The position numbers and the translations under genes were made by a program. DNA of 64,000 nt from Planococcus ruber (GTDB lineage Bacteria; Bacillota; Bacilli; Bacillales_A; Planococcaceae), in contig NZ_JALHAG010000001.1 in the NCBI RefSeq assembly GCF_022819085.1, positions 1,013,395-1,077,394 on the forward strand. The letters run 5' to 3'. Shown here piece after piece: positions 57,239-64,000 of this stretch; position 1 is the stretch's first letter, and each line of letters starts with the position of its first letter. Below the pieces are notes generated by a model. It was not told the origin of the DNA. It worked only from the letters and a program-made list of their open reading frames with translations, and did no database searches.

Positions 57239-59374
57239 ATGAGCCATTTTTTTGAACGGAAACAGAAAGAGCTTGGAGTGGAACTGAATAAAATCCAGAA
57301 GAAAGCTGTGGAACGGACAGACGGCCCATTGCTTCTTTTAGCGTGTCCAGGTTCGGGGAAAACTACAACAATGATTATGAGAATCGGCTATTTGATTGAG
57401 GAAAAAGGCGTGCGCCCGCAAAAGATCAAAGCGATTACGTTCAGTAAAGCCTCGGCGTTCGATATGAACGAACGCTATAAACGCTTTTTTCCGAAGCTTT
57501 CGCCTGTCGATTTCTCAACGATCCACAGTTTAGCTTTTCAGATCACCCGTGAATATTTTGCGGACTCCCGCTATATCATGATTGAAGGAAGCGAATCCAA
57601 TGGCCTCCACAAGAAACGCCTTCTCCGGGAAATGTATCAGACGGAAGTAGGCGAGCCCATTACAGATGATCAATTAGAGGAATTGACTTCGTTTATCAGT
57701 TTTGTCAAAAACAAAATGATTCCCCGTGAAAAATGGTCCCAGCTGAAAGCGCCATTTGACGGCGCTAACGAAATCTTAAAAACTTACGAAGCTTTTAAAG
57801 AAAATTATGACCAGCGGTTAGTGGATTTTGATGACATGCTGTCTTTGGCTAATGAAGCTTTAGAAAAAGACGAGGCATTGCTGTCGAAATACCAGAATAA
57901 ATGGGAATACGTCATGACCGATGAAAGCCAGGATACATCCCTTATCCAACATGCGATTGTAGAAAAACTGGTGGCTCGCCATCACAATCTTTGCGTAGTG
58001 GCCGATGATGATCAATCGATTTATACGTGGCGGGCAGCGGAACCGACGTATCTGCTGAAATTTAAGAGCGTGTATCCGGATGCGTATGTGATGAAAATGG
58101 AGCGCAATTACCGCTCAACCAAGAATATCGTCGATACGGCAAATGTCTTCATCAAAGCCAATAAGCAGCGCCATGATAAGAATATGTTCACCAAACAGCC
58201 GGCCGGGGAGCCCATTGTGCTAAAGCGGCTTTCATCAGAAGAAGCGCAGCTCAAGTATCTCTTTAAAGAATTAAAGCAATTAACCGATTTTGGTGAAGTG
58301 GCCATTCTGTATCGCAATAATTCATCTTCCACTTTGTTGATGAGCGAATTGGAGCGCCATGGCATTCCTTTTTATATGAAGGACGCAGACAACCGCTTTT
58401 TCTCCCATTGGATTGTCGAAGACATGCTGAATTTCATGCGTTTTAGCTTAAAACCGGAACGGGTGGACATCTATGCCAAAATTGCTTCGAAAACCAATGC
58501 GTATTGGTCAGGCAGCCAATTGAAGTATTTAAGCCGGATGAAGCCGACGCAGCATAACGCATTCGATGAGATTAACCGGAGCGTCACGCTAAAGGACTAC
58601 CAAATCAAAATTCTCAACGAGCAAAAGAAATGGTTTGAAGCCTTGAATAGCATGCGTCCGCTAAAAGTTATCCGCACGATCCGGGCAGATCTCGGCTATG
58701 ACCAGATGCTTTCGAGCCGGGCAGAAAAATTCGGGATGCGTCTGCAGTACTTGGAGCAGATCCTCATGAAGCTTGAGCAAATTGCAGAACCTTTAGCGTC
58801 CATGACGGAATTTGCGGTAAGGCTGAAAGAGCTTGAGCAGATTACACAAAATGCGAAAGCGGAAAAGACAGACGATATGCTGACATTGTCGACTTTCCAC
58901 AGTTCCAAAGGGCTTGAATTCGATCGGGTCTATATGGTGGATTTGGTGGAAGGCGTGATTCCCGCTGAAGAAGATGCAGAAAATCCAGCGACGCTGGAAG
59001 AGGCAAGAAGGTTGTTTTATGTAGGAATGACGCGTGCCAAAAAACATTTGGAATTGATCAGCTATGATAACGAATCTCGCTTTATGAATGAAGTGCGTGA
59101 AATAATCGTTCCTGAAAAAACAACAAGTAAAGCAGTGAAGGAGCGGAAACCGGCTGCTCGAACCCCGATTAAAGTGGACGTTCCGGATAATCCCAATGCT
59201 GTTAAAGCAGATGACGAGCTGGTTGAAGGGGCAAAAGTTCGGCATCGTGTTTTTGGTACGGGAAAAATCGTTGAACGGGATCATGAACGGCTATCGATCC
59301 AATTCGCTAAAGAACGGAAAGACTTGATGATTGATATTTGTTTGAGCTACAAATTGTTGGAAGTGATTGACTGA
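57239..59374 (+). CDS. UvrD/PcrA-like ATP-dependent DNA helicase (SF1A)
   Basis: 711 residues. Helicase motifs in order: Q-motif LNKIQKKAVERTDGPLLLLACPGSGKTTTMIMRIGYLI (motif I), KAITFSKASAFDMNERY (Ia), FDDMLSLANEAL, YVMTDESQDTSLIQHAIVEKL (II), VVADDDQSIYTWRAAEP (III), MERNYRSTKNIVDTAN (IV), TLSTFHSSKGLEFDRVYMVDLVEGVIP (V) and ARRLFYVGMTRAKKHLELIS (VI). The C-terminus has a basic linker and a PcrA-like tail, VEGAKVRHRVFGTGKIVERDHERLSIQF. It unwinds DNA 3' to 5'. It is divergent from the main PcrA and likely an accessory repair helicase. Confidence 0.93.
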   Translation: MSHFFERKQKELGVELNKIQKKAVERTDGPLLLLACPGSGKTTTMIMRIGYLIEEKGVRPQKIKAITFSKASAFDMNERYKRFFPKLSPVDFSTIHSLAFQITREYFADSRYIMIEGSESNGLHKKRLLREMYQTEVGEPITDDQLEELTSFISFVKNKMIPREKWSQLKAPFDGANEILKTYEAFKENYDQRLVDFDDMLSLANEALEKDEALLSKYQNKWEYVMTDESQDTSLIQHAIVEKLVARHHNLCVVADDDQSIYTWRAAEPTYLLKFKSVYPDAYVMKMERNYRSTKNIVDTANVFIKANKQRHDKNMFTKQPAGEPIVLKRLSSEEAQLKYLFKELKQLTDFGEVAILYRNNSSSTLLMSELERHGIPFYMKDADNRFFSHWIVEDMLNFMRFSLKPERVDIYAKIASKTNAYWSGSQLKYLSRMKPTQHNAFDEINRSVTLKDYQIKILNEQKKWFEALNSMRPLKVIRTIRADLGYDQMLSSRAEKFGMRLQYLEQILMKLEQIAEPLASMTEFAVRLKELEQITQNAKAEKTDDMLTLSTFHSSKGLEFDRVYMVDLVEGVIPAEEDAENPATLEEARRLFYVGMTRAKKHLELISYDNESRFMNEVREIIVPEKTTSKAVKERKPAARTPIKVDVPDNPNAVKADDELVEGAKVRHRVFGTGKIVERDHERLSIQFAKERKDLMIDICLSYKLLEVID

Positions 59375-59416
59375 CAGCACGTTTTACATTCAACTTAGGA
59401 ACGCGGGGACAGGAAA

Positions 59417-60688
59417 ATGAAAATTAGAGATTGGGATCGAAGTTTAAAAGTGCGCCTTGTCGGCGAATTTTTTATGAACACAAGTTATTGGATGGTATTT
59501 CCATTTTTAGCGATCTATTTTGCAGAAGAATTTGGCAAAGGGACAGCAGGTTTATTGCTTATCGTCTCCCAGGTTTTTTCTGTAGCAGCCAATTTAATTG
59601 GCGGATATTGCGCTGACCGATTTGGCCGGCGGCGAATGCTTGTCATCGCTTCCATTGCGCAGGGAGCTGCATTCCTGCTATTCGCTTTTGCCAATTCGCC
59701 TTGGTTTGATTCAGCGGCTTTAGGGTTTGTGGCTTTCACTATTGCTGGAATGTGCAGCTCGCTCTATTGGCCTGCGAGCCAGGCAATGGTAGCGGATGTC
59801 GTACCGGAAAAATACAGGAGCGATGTGTTTGCCATTTTCTACACCACCTTGAATATTGCCGTAGTCGTAGGGCCGCTGATCGGTGCTGTACTATTTTTCT
59901 CATTCCGCTTCGAACTCTTATTGACGGTGGCGGTAATCTCGATGATTCTTGGATTGGTGCTGCGCCTTTACACAAACGAAACGTTGTCTCAAAAGATGCA
60001 GGACAAATGGGCAGAAGGGGAATCTGCGGGTCTGTCAAAAGCGGTTCTCGGCCAACTCAAAGAATACGGATTGATTTTTAAAGACCGGGTCTTCCTCCTG
60101 TTCGTTATTGCCGGCATCCTGGGGGCCCAGACATTCATGCAGCTGGATCTGCTGTTTCCGATCTACTTGAAAGAATCGATTGATGTCCAGACGATTGCTT
60201 CTTTCGGAAGCAAGGAATGGACCGTGACAGGCGAGACTTCATTCGGTTTCCTGTTATCGGAAAATGGCCTTTTAGTTGCGTTGATGACGGTGATAGTCAC
60301 AAGGTGGATGACAAAGTTCCGCGAAAAATGGGTATTTTTCTTATCAGCCTGCTTCTATGCAGCTGCCATGCTTCTCTTCCCATTGACTTCACTATTTTGG
60401 ATCTTCGTCATCGCTATGGCCATCTTTACGTTTGCTGAACTGATGGTCGTGGGCATCCAGCAGAGCTTCATCTCGAAACTGGCTCCAGAAGATATGCGGG
60501 GCCAGTATTTTGCAGCTGCAAGTATGCGCTATACCATCGGGCGAATGATTGCGCCGGTGTCAATTCCCATGACAGCCTGGTTCGGTTTCAGCTGGACGTT
60601 TGCCATTCTCGCTTTATTGGCAGTAGCTAGCGGCCTTGTCTATTTACTGATGTTCCAATTATTCGACAAAAAAGCGTCCCTTGTATAG
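59417..60688 (+). CDS. MFS transporter (multidrug-type)
   Basis: 423 residues, 12 spans. The MFS signature between spans 2 and 3 is GGYCADRFGRRRMLVIASIAQGAA (about 55-78), and the later SSLYWPASQAMVADVVPEKYRSDVFAIFYTTLNIAVVVGPLIGAVLFF resembles the YttB/YwoG-type drug-exporter group. An enlarged loop near residues 250-285 separates the two halves. The substrate is unknown. It starts 42 bases after the helicase and may share its transcript. The last codons fall within the terminator hairpin at 60670. Confidence 0.9.
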   Translation: MKIRDWDRSLKVRLVGEFFMNTSYWMVFPFLAIYFAEEFGKGTAGLLLIVSQVFSVAANLIGGYCADRFGRRRMLVIASIAQGAAFLLFAFANSPWFDSAALGFVAFTIAGMCSSLYWPASQAMVADVVPEKYRSDVFAIFYTTLNIAVVVGPLIGAVLFFSFRFELLLTVAVISMILGLVLRLYTNETLSQKMQDKWAEGESAGLSKAVLGQLKEYGLIFKDRVFLLFVIAGILGAQTFMQLDLLFPIYLKESIDVQTIASFGSKEWTVTGETSFGFLLSENGLLVALMTVIVTRWMTKFREKWVFFLSACFYAAAMLLFPLTSLFWIFVIAMAIFTFAELMVVGIQQSFISKLAPEDMRGQYFAAASMRYTIGRMIAPVSIPMTAWFGFSWTFAILALLAVASGLVYLLMFQLFDKKASLV

Positions 60689-60700
60689 GGACGCTTTTTC
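60670..60700. terminator. Bidirectional terminator between convergent genes
   Basis: AAAAGCGTCCC (60670-60680) / GGGACGCTTTT (60688-60698). It overlaps the end of the MFS gene and also serves the converging DUF3243 gene. Confidence 0.9.
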
Positions 60701-60719
60701 TATAGACTGATCAATAATG

Positions 60720-61028
60720 CTACTCTTTTTTCACTAAACGCAAGAGCATGTGGGCAAGCATATGCTGCTCTTCTTTTTCTCCAACTTTCCATAATTCCTG
60801 GAGGAGATATTCTTCGCGGTTTTTCGGATCTTCGTTTTTCGCTAAGTAATTGGCGACTTTTTCAGTGATCTGGGCCAAACGCTCTTCGCTCAATCCTAAT
60901 TTTTCACCCATTTCAACTTTACTGCTTAAGTATTGCTTGAAATGTTCAAAGTTCGCTAAGATATCTTCTTTTTTCTCATCATCAAAAGATTTTAATTTAT
61001 CGTCTACTTTTTTATCGATATTTTCCAT
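60720..61028 (-). CDS. DUF3243 family protein
   Basis: 102 residues from the ATG at 61028 (GGGAG lies 11 bases upstream; in-frame upstream codons are unlikely). Helical protein with IDKKVDDKLKSFDDEKKEDILANFEHFKQYLSSKVEMGEKLGLSEERLAQITEKVANYLAKNEDPKNREEYLLQELWKVGEKEEQHMLAHMLLRLV, the DUF3243 pattern known from Bacillus YmfJ-like proteins. The function is unknown. A sigma-B-like promoter is upstream (61090-61066), so it appears to be stress-induced, divergent from the gene at 61188. Confidence 0.88.
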   Translation of the reverse strand: MENIDKKVDDKLKSFDDEKKEDILANFEHFKQYLSSKVEMGEKLGLSEERLAQITEKVANYLAKNEDPKNREEYLLQELWKVGEKEEQHMLAHMLLRLVKKE

Positions 61029-61065
61029 TCGGTCCACACTCCCTTTTTTTGATTGCACTATCTGT

Positions 61066-61090
61066 TTACCTCGGTAGACCTCTTTTAAAC
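61066..61090 (-). promoter_or_regulatory. Sigma-B-like promoter of the DUF3243 gene
   Basis: Minus strand: GTTTAA (61090-61085), 13 bases, AGGTAA (61071-61066); one mismatch to the -10 consensus GGGTAA. Confidence 0.7.
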
Positions 61091-61122
61091 GTCAGAATAA
61101 TAAAAAAAGAAGGAAGTCTTTC

Positions 61123-61147
61123 GTTTAATGTAGAAGACTTAGGGTAA
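61123..61147 (+). promoter_or_regulatory. Consensus sigma-B promoter of the VLRF1-like gene
   Basis: GTTTAA (61123-61128), 13 bases, GGGTAA (61142-61147): a perfect sigma-B promoter, 32 bases from the divergent minus-strand copy. Confidence 0.93.
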
Positions 61148-61187
61148 GGAATTATAGAGGATGTATTTTAAGGAGGATGATGGATGA

Positions 61188-62024
61188 ATGACATTATATG
61201 ATGAAATCCAGAAACTAAAGGCATTTAATTGTGATGACCGTTGCGTATTAAGCGTCTACTTGAATACGAACCCGGCGGATTTGAACGCACAAAATGGCGC
61301 TTGGAAAATTCACCTCAAAAATGGTTTGAAACGATTGGATGAATATTTAGAAGCCTCACAAGATGAAAAAGAAATGAAGCGCTACAAAGAGCTGAGAAAA
61401 AAAGTGGAGCGGGAAATACTTGACCATAAAGACGACCTCCAAAAGGGTGTCGTTATTTTTGCATCTACACATGATGATTTATGGTCCGTGCACTATGTTC
61501 AAGTGCCGGTGAAAACAAGTTTCCACTGGGAAGCGAAGCCGGCACTGGATGAATTGCGCTATATGTATAAAGCCTATCCGTATGCAGGCGTGGTGCTGCC
61601 TAGCTTTAAAGGGATCCGCGTACTGGATACTTCAATGGGGATTATCAACGAAGAGATTTTCTATGAATTTGATTCAGGTTTAGAAGTGTGGACGGAGCAA
61701 AAAGGCGTCCATTCCGCAGCGAGAAGCGGCGGTGGCAATAGCATGGGCGGCGGTGGAGCGCATTTAGGCGGAAACAGCGGAAGCCATGCGGACGATTTGG
61801 ACCATCGGTTGCGCGAAAACTTAGAACGTTTTTATAAAGATATGAGCAGCAAAATTGAGAATTTGAAAAAAGAACGCCATTGGGATGAAATCCATGTTGT
61901 GGGAGAAACAGAACATGCGAAATCGTTTGCTAAGGTTTTGATGAAAAAACCGAACAGTTGTGTTTATAAAAACTTGATCAACAGTTCACCAGGGCAAATC
62001 CTGCATGAAGTGTTCGAAAAATAA
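61188..62024 (+). CDS. VLRF1/baeRF-type (archaeo-eukaryotic release factor-like) protein
   Basis: 278 residues. RNase H/eRF1-type fold with CVLSVYLNTNPADLNAQNGAWKIHLKNGLKRLDEYL near the N-terminus, a central LPSFKGIRVLDTSMGIINEEIFYEF and C-terminal HWDEIHVVGETEHAKSFAKVLMK. A Gly-rich loop at about 184-198 (SGGGNSMGGGGAHLGGNSG) occupies the place of the GGQ-type peptidyl-tRNA hydrolysis loop but no exact GGQ is present. Such proteins are linked to rescue of stalled ribosomes. The consensus sigma-B promoter makes it a general-stress gene. Overlapping ATGs precede its start. Confidence 0.8.
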   Translation: MTLYDEIQKLKAFNCDDRCVLSVYLNTNPADLNAQNGAWKIHLKNGLKRLDEYLEASQDEKEMKRYKELRKKVEREILDHKDDLQKGVVIFASTHDDLWSVHYVQVPVKTSFHWEAKPALDELRYMYKAYPYAGVVLPSFKGIRVLDTSMGIINEEIFYEFDSGLEVWTEQKGVHSAARSGGGNSMGGGGAHLGGNSGSHADDLDHRLRENLERFYKDMSSKIENLKKERHWDEIHVVGETEHAKSFAKVLMKKPNSCVYKNLINSSPGQILHEVFEK

Positions 62025-62030
62025 TCAAAA

Positions 62031-62058
62031 ATCCCCGGCGTGGAGCCGGGGATTTTTA
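62031..62058. terminator. Bidirectional terminator between convergent genes
   Basis: AATCCCCGGC (62031-62040) / GCCGGGGATT (62046-62055) with GTGGA loop; A and T runs on both sides. Confidence 0.92.
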
Positions 62059-62751
62059 TGCATTCTTATGAAGGTGAGGCTGCGGGCAAAAGGTGCAAGT
62101 TTCAAAAGCATCGAGTTCTTTGTATAAACAGCAGGTTTTTCGCAAAGGGCGGGTGACGGCTGCCTCCAAAGAGGAGTTGCCTAAAAGTTTAGCGAGATAA
62201 GATGTTTTGATCGGCTTCCAATGTTCTGTCTCCAGCAGCCACTCCAGATCTTCAGCTGCTCTTCGCGGTTGGCGTTTTTCAAAATTGGCATAGAACCACA
62301 GGAGCGACCCTAAAATGTTTTCCCAAAGAATAATGGGCGAAATTTTTACATAGCGGCGGAATTCCTGAATGGCCCGGTCAGCTTGCTCATAAAGCACTTC
62401 GTGCATAGCAGCAAAACGTCCGGTATCTGAAATCATTGCAAGATGTTCAGGGGCAGCATGAGTCTCAAGCAAAGGAAAGCCATAATTGCGGACCTGATTA
62501 AAACGCAAATCACTGAACGAACCTTTAAAATAACAGCCATGATTAACGATCAAATCAAATTGAGCCGTGATGAATAAGGCATACTGCCGGAAGAAATACG
62601 AAACCGCAGCGCCGTCATTCACGCTTCCGCACCATTCCTTTAATTGAAGCACCGCTGTTTTCATGTCATGGGACAGCGGTGCTTCAGGTGTGCGTCCGGC
62701 GGCTACTGAATAATGGGCGAGGATGAGTTTAAGCTCTGGAGATGCTTCCAT
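62056..62751 (-). CDS. FhuF-like ferric-siderophore reductase ([2Fe-2S])
   Basis: 231 residues. The C-terminal RKTCCLYKELDAFETCTFCPQP has the CC-x10-C-x2-C arrangement of FhuF, which binds a 2Fe-2S cluster. The N-terminal part, including YFFRQYALFITAQFDLIVNH and a Lys/Arg-rich centre, has the IucA/IucC-linked FhuF pattern. It would reduce ferric siderophores in the cytoplasm and release iron. It is a single gene with no siderophore transporter nearby. No Fur box is evident in the 149 bases upstream. Confidence 0.88.
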   Translation of the reverse strand: MEASPELKLILAHYSVAAGRTPEAPLSHDMKTAVLQLKEWCGSVNDGAAVSYFFRQYALFITAQFDLIVNHGCYFKGSFSDLRFNQVRNYGFPLLETHAAPEHLAMISDTGRFAAMHEVLYEQADRAIQEFRRYVKISPIILWENILGSLLWFYANFEKRQPRRAAEDLEWLLETEHWKPIKTSYLAKLLGNSSLEAAVTRPLRKTCCLYKELDAFETCTFCPQPHLHKNA

Positions 62752-62900
62752 GGATTTTCACTCCTTTAACTACTCATCATGCTAAGGGAAAAGAAAGAAT
62801 TTGCAAAGGGATAACTAAAACTTATCGTAATTCATCCATACAATTGAATGTTCTTTTTCCCATTCGTTTATTAAACTAGGGCAGAAGGGGAGGCGAAAAA

Positions 62901-63278
62901 ATGGCATTTTCGATCAGCAAAATCGACCACGTGCAAGTGGCTGCGCCGAAAGGGAACGAAGAACAGGCGCGAAAATTTTACGGAGATTTATTGGGCATGA
63001 AGGAAGTGGAAAAACCGGAGCCATTGAAGTCGCGGGGAGGCGTATGGTTTGAATTTGGGGCTTTTCAGCTGCATGTAGGAGTGGAAGAGCCCTTTTCTCC
63101 AGCGAAAAAAGCACACCCTGCTTTTTTTGTAAATGGCTATGAAGCGTTGAAGGGCCAATTGGATAGCGAAGGCATTGACGTAAAAAATGATGCCAGCATC
63201 CCTGGCGTCGAACGATTTTTTGTTTTCGATCCGTTCGGCAACCGTTTGGAATTTTTAAAAGAAGGTTCCGTAAAGTGA
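62901..63278 (+). CDS. VOC family protein (glyoxalase/dioxygenase fold)
   Basis: 125 residues, single VOC domain. KIDHVQVAAPKGNEEQARKFYGDLLGMKEVEKPEPL starts the first beta-alpha-beta unit with His10 as likely metal ligand, WFEFGAFQLHVGVEE provides a second His and VERFFVFDPFGNRLEFLKEG ends with the conserved Glu. Such small metalloproteins act in glyoxal detoxification, antibiotic resistance or dioxygenation; the substrate is unknown. The ATG at 62901 follows GGGGAGGCG. Confidence 0.9.
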   Translation: MAFSISKIDHVQVAAPKGNEEQARKFYGDLLGMKEVEKPEPLKSRGGVWFEFGAFQLHVGVEEPFSPAKKAHPAFFVNGYEALKGQLDSEGIDVKNDASIPGVERFFVFDPFGNRLEFLKEGSVK

Positions 63279-63286
63279 GAAAAAAG

Positions 63287-63328
63287 AAGGATCGGCCAAA
63301 AGCTATGGAATAGCGTTGGCCGATCCTT
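63287..63328. terminator. Terminator between VOC and hmp genes
   Basis: 13-bp stem AAGGATCGGCCAA (63287-63299) / TTGGCCGATCCTT (63316-63328); followed by a T-rich run on the minus strand, where it ends hmp. Confidence 0.9.
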
Positions 63329-63345
63329 CAGTTTTCCTTGAAATT

Positions 63346-64000
63346 TTATACCGTTCGCAATGCTACGGCCGGACCAAAGAATTCAAAATGAATTTGCTGT
63401 TCTTTCATGCCCATGGCACGCAGTTCATGGATGATCGCTTCCATAAAAGGCACGGGTCCGCATACATAGACATCGCCTGTAATATCCACAAACTCTTCCA
63501 GAACCGCACGGGTGATGTAGCCATCCGGAAGGTCCGAATACAGCGTCTTGTAGGCAGCGTTCGCCATTGTTGCGAGATGATTTTGAATATCGCGGTCAAA
63601 GGCATGCAAAGACTCATTTCGTGCGGCATGGAGGAAAACGGTTGGACGTTCAGGCGTTAACGCCGCGACAGTTTCGAACATGCTCATCATCGGCGTAATG
63701 CCGACACCGCCGCTGATGAAAGCAACGGGAGAATCTTTTTCACTATCCAGCACAAATTCGCCAGCAGGGGCACTGACTTCAATGGCATCACCGACAGCTA
63801 ATTCTTCGTGAAGGTAAACCGATACGCGCCCGTTTGGATCATTGTCCGCTTCACGCTTCACAGAAATGCGGAATTGATCAGGATTTGCCGCTTGGGATAA
63901 ACTGTACTGTCTGTTGAACAAATAGTCTACTCCCGGAATAGCGAGGCGTACGGAAATATACTGGCCAGCTTGATACGCAGGCACATGGGAGCCATCCGCC
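63346..64000 (-). CDS. hmp: Flavohemoglobin (nitric oxide dioxygenase), C-terminal reductase part
   Basis: About 218 residues are visible; the globin domain and start lie beyond the window. The FAD/NAD module is clear: PAYQAGQYISVRLAIPG, FNRQYSLS (the RxYS FAD motif), GRVSVYLHEEL, FISGGVGITPMMSMFETVA (NAD-binding), VFLHAARNESLHAF and VYVCGPVPFMEAIIHELRAMGM. The order is that of ferredoxin-reductase modules in Hmp. Hmp converts nitric oxide to nitrate with O2 and NAD(P)H and protects the cell against nitrosative stress. Confidence 0.93.
   Translation of the reverse strand, partial: ADGSHVPAYQAGQYISVRLAIPGVDYLFNRQYSLSQAANPDQFRISVKREADNDPNGRVSVYLHEELAVGDAIEVSAPAGEFVLDSEKDSPVAFISGGVGITPMMSMFETVAALTPERPTVFLHAARNESLHAFDRDIQNHLATMANAAYKTLYSDLPDGYITRAVLEEFVDITGDVYVCGPVPFMEAIIHELRAMGMKEQQIHFEFFGPAVALRTV

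Noticed and set aside
1-64000. tRNA, rRNA, insertion sequences, prophage or integrase genes
   Set aside because: None seen: no transposase or integrase motifs and no tRNA-like cloverleaf or rRNA sequence noticed by eye.

Overview
The window looks like a chromosomal segment of a low-to-mid GC Gram-positive bacterium of the Bacillales, most likely Planococcaceae (Planococcus or a close relative). Reasons are strong Shine-Dalgarno sequences, TTG and GTG starts, an S-box (SAM-I) riboswitch, a CcpA cre site, sigma-B type promoters, a sigma-54 (SigL-type) regulon, an MhqR-type operator, and proteins such as Hsp33, YwbE, YolD, DUF896 and LiaG-like DUF4097. The genus is an inference from general protein resemblance. 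I see no rRNA, tRNA, CRISPR array, insertion sequence or prophage.

Layout. 1-13.9 kb: a long plus-strand catabolic cluster for an organic acid handled as CoA thioesters. It holds quinone oxidoreductases, two crotonases, a TRAP transporter, a TetR regulator, a ComB-like phosphatase, a 3-hydroxyacyl-CoA dehydrogenase, an ACAD10-like kinase, a MaoC pair, an SDR, an acyl-CoA synthetase and an AtoE-type carrier. It ends at a strong terminator. 13.9-22.3 kb: rpoN (sigma-54), then a near-consensus -24/-12 promoter and a cre site driving an acetoin-dehydrogenase-like operon (metallo-beta-lactamase fold hydrolase, E1 alpha, E1 beta, E2, SDR), followed by an AcoR-like sigma-54 activator whose GAFTGA motif reads GAFTNA. 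22.6-31.5 kb: a DAACS symporter, a permuted NlpC/P60-like protein, an MGDG-synthase-like glycosyltransferase, a DedA protein, a SAM-riboswitch-controlled FMN reductase/monooxygenase pair for sulfur scavenging, and a peptidase pair with a methyltransferase. 31.5-43.2 kb: housekeeping, stress and signalling genes on both strands, including a YolD gene with an SOS box, a CNNM/CorC-type protein, a diguanylate cyclase, an SRAP protein, a patatin and a PadR/HAAS-DUF4097 pair.

41.5-49.9 kb is the most interesting block. Two divergent operons encode an NDH-2-like flavoprotein, a CDP-alcohol phosphatidyltransferase, a dihydrolipoyl-dehydrogenase-like enzyme fused to DUF1499, a TVP38/VTT membrane protein and a complete YnjBCD-type ABC importer. 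This resembles the uncharacterised Escherichia coli ydjXYZ-ynjABCDEF neighbourhood and is the best candidate here for an undescribed system.

50-64 kb: an Rrf2 regulator, DUF896, Hsp33, an MhqD-like hydrolase behind an MhqR box, glutaminase, a sigma-B-controlled YsnF-type stress protein, YwbE, a UvrD-like helicase, an MFS exporter, divergent sigma-B promoters serving DUF3243 and a VLRF1/baeRF-like protein, an FhuF-like reductase, a VOC protein and the C-terminal part of flavohemoglobin. Two structured intergenic elements (about 50.47-50.60 and 54.24-54.32 kb) have no assigned function. All sites and functions were judged by eye from sequence and remembered family motifs; no database search was run.
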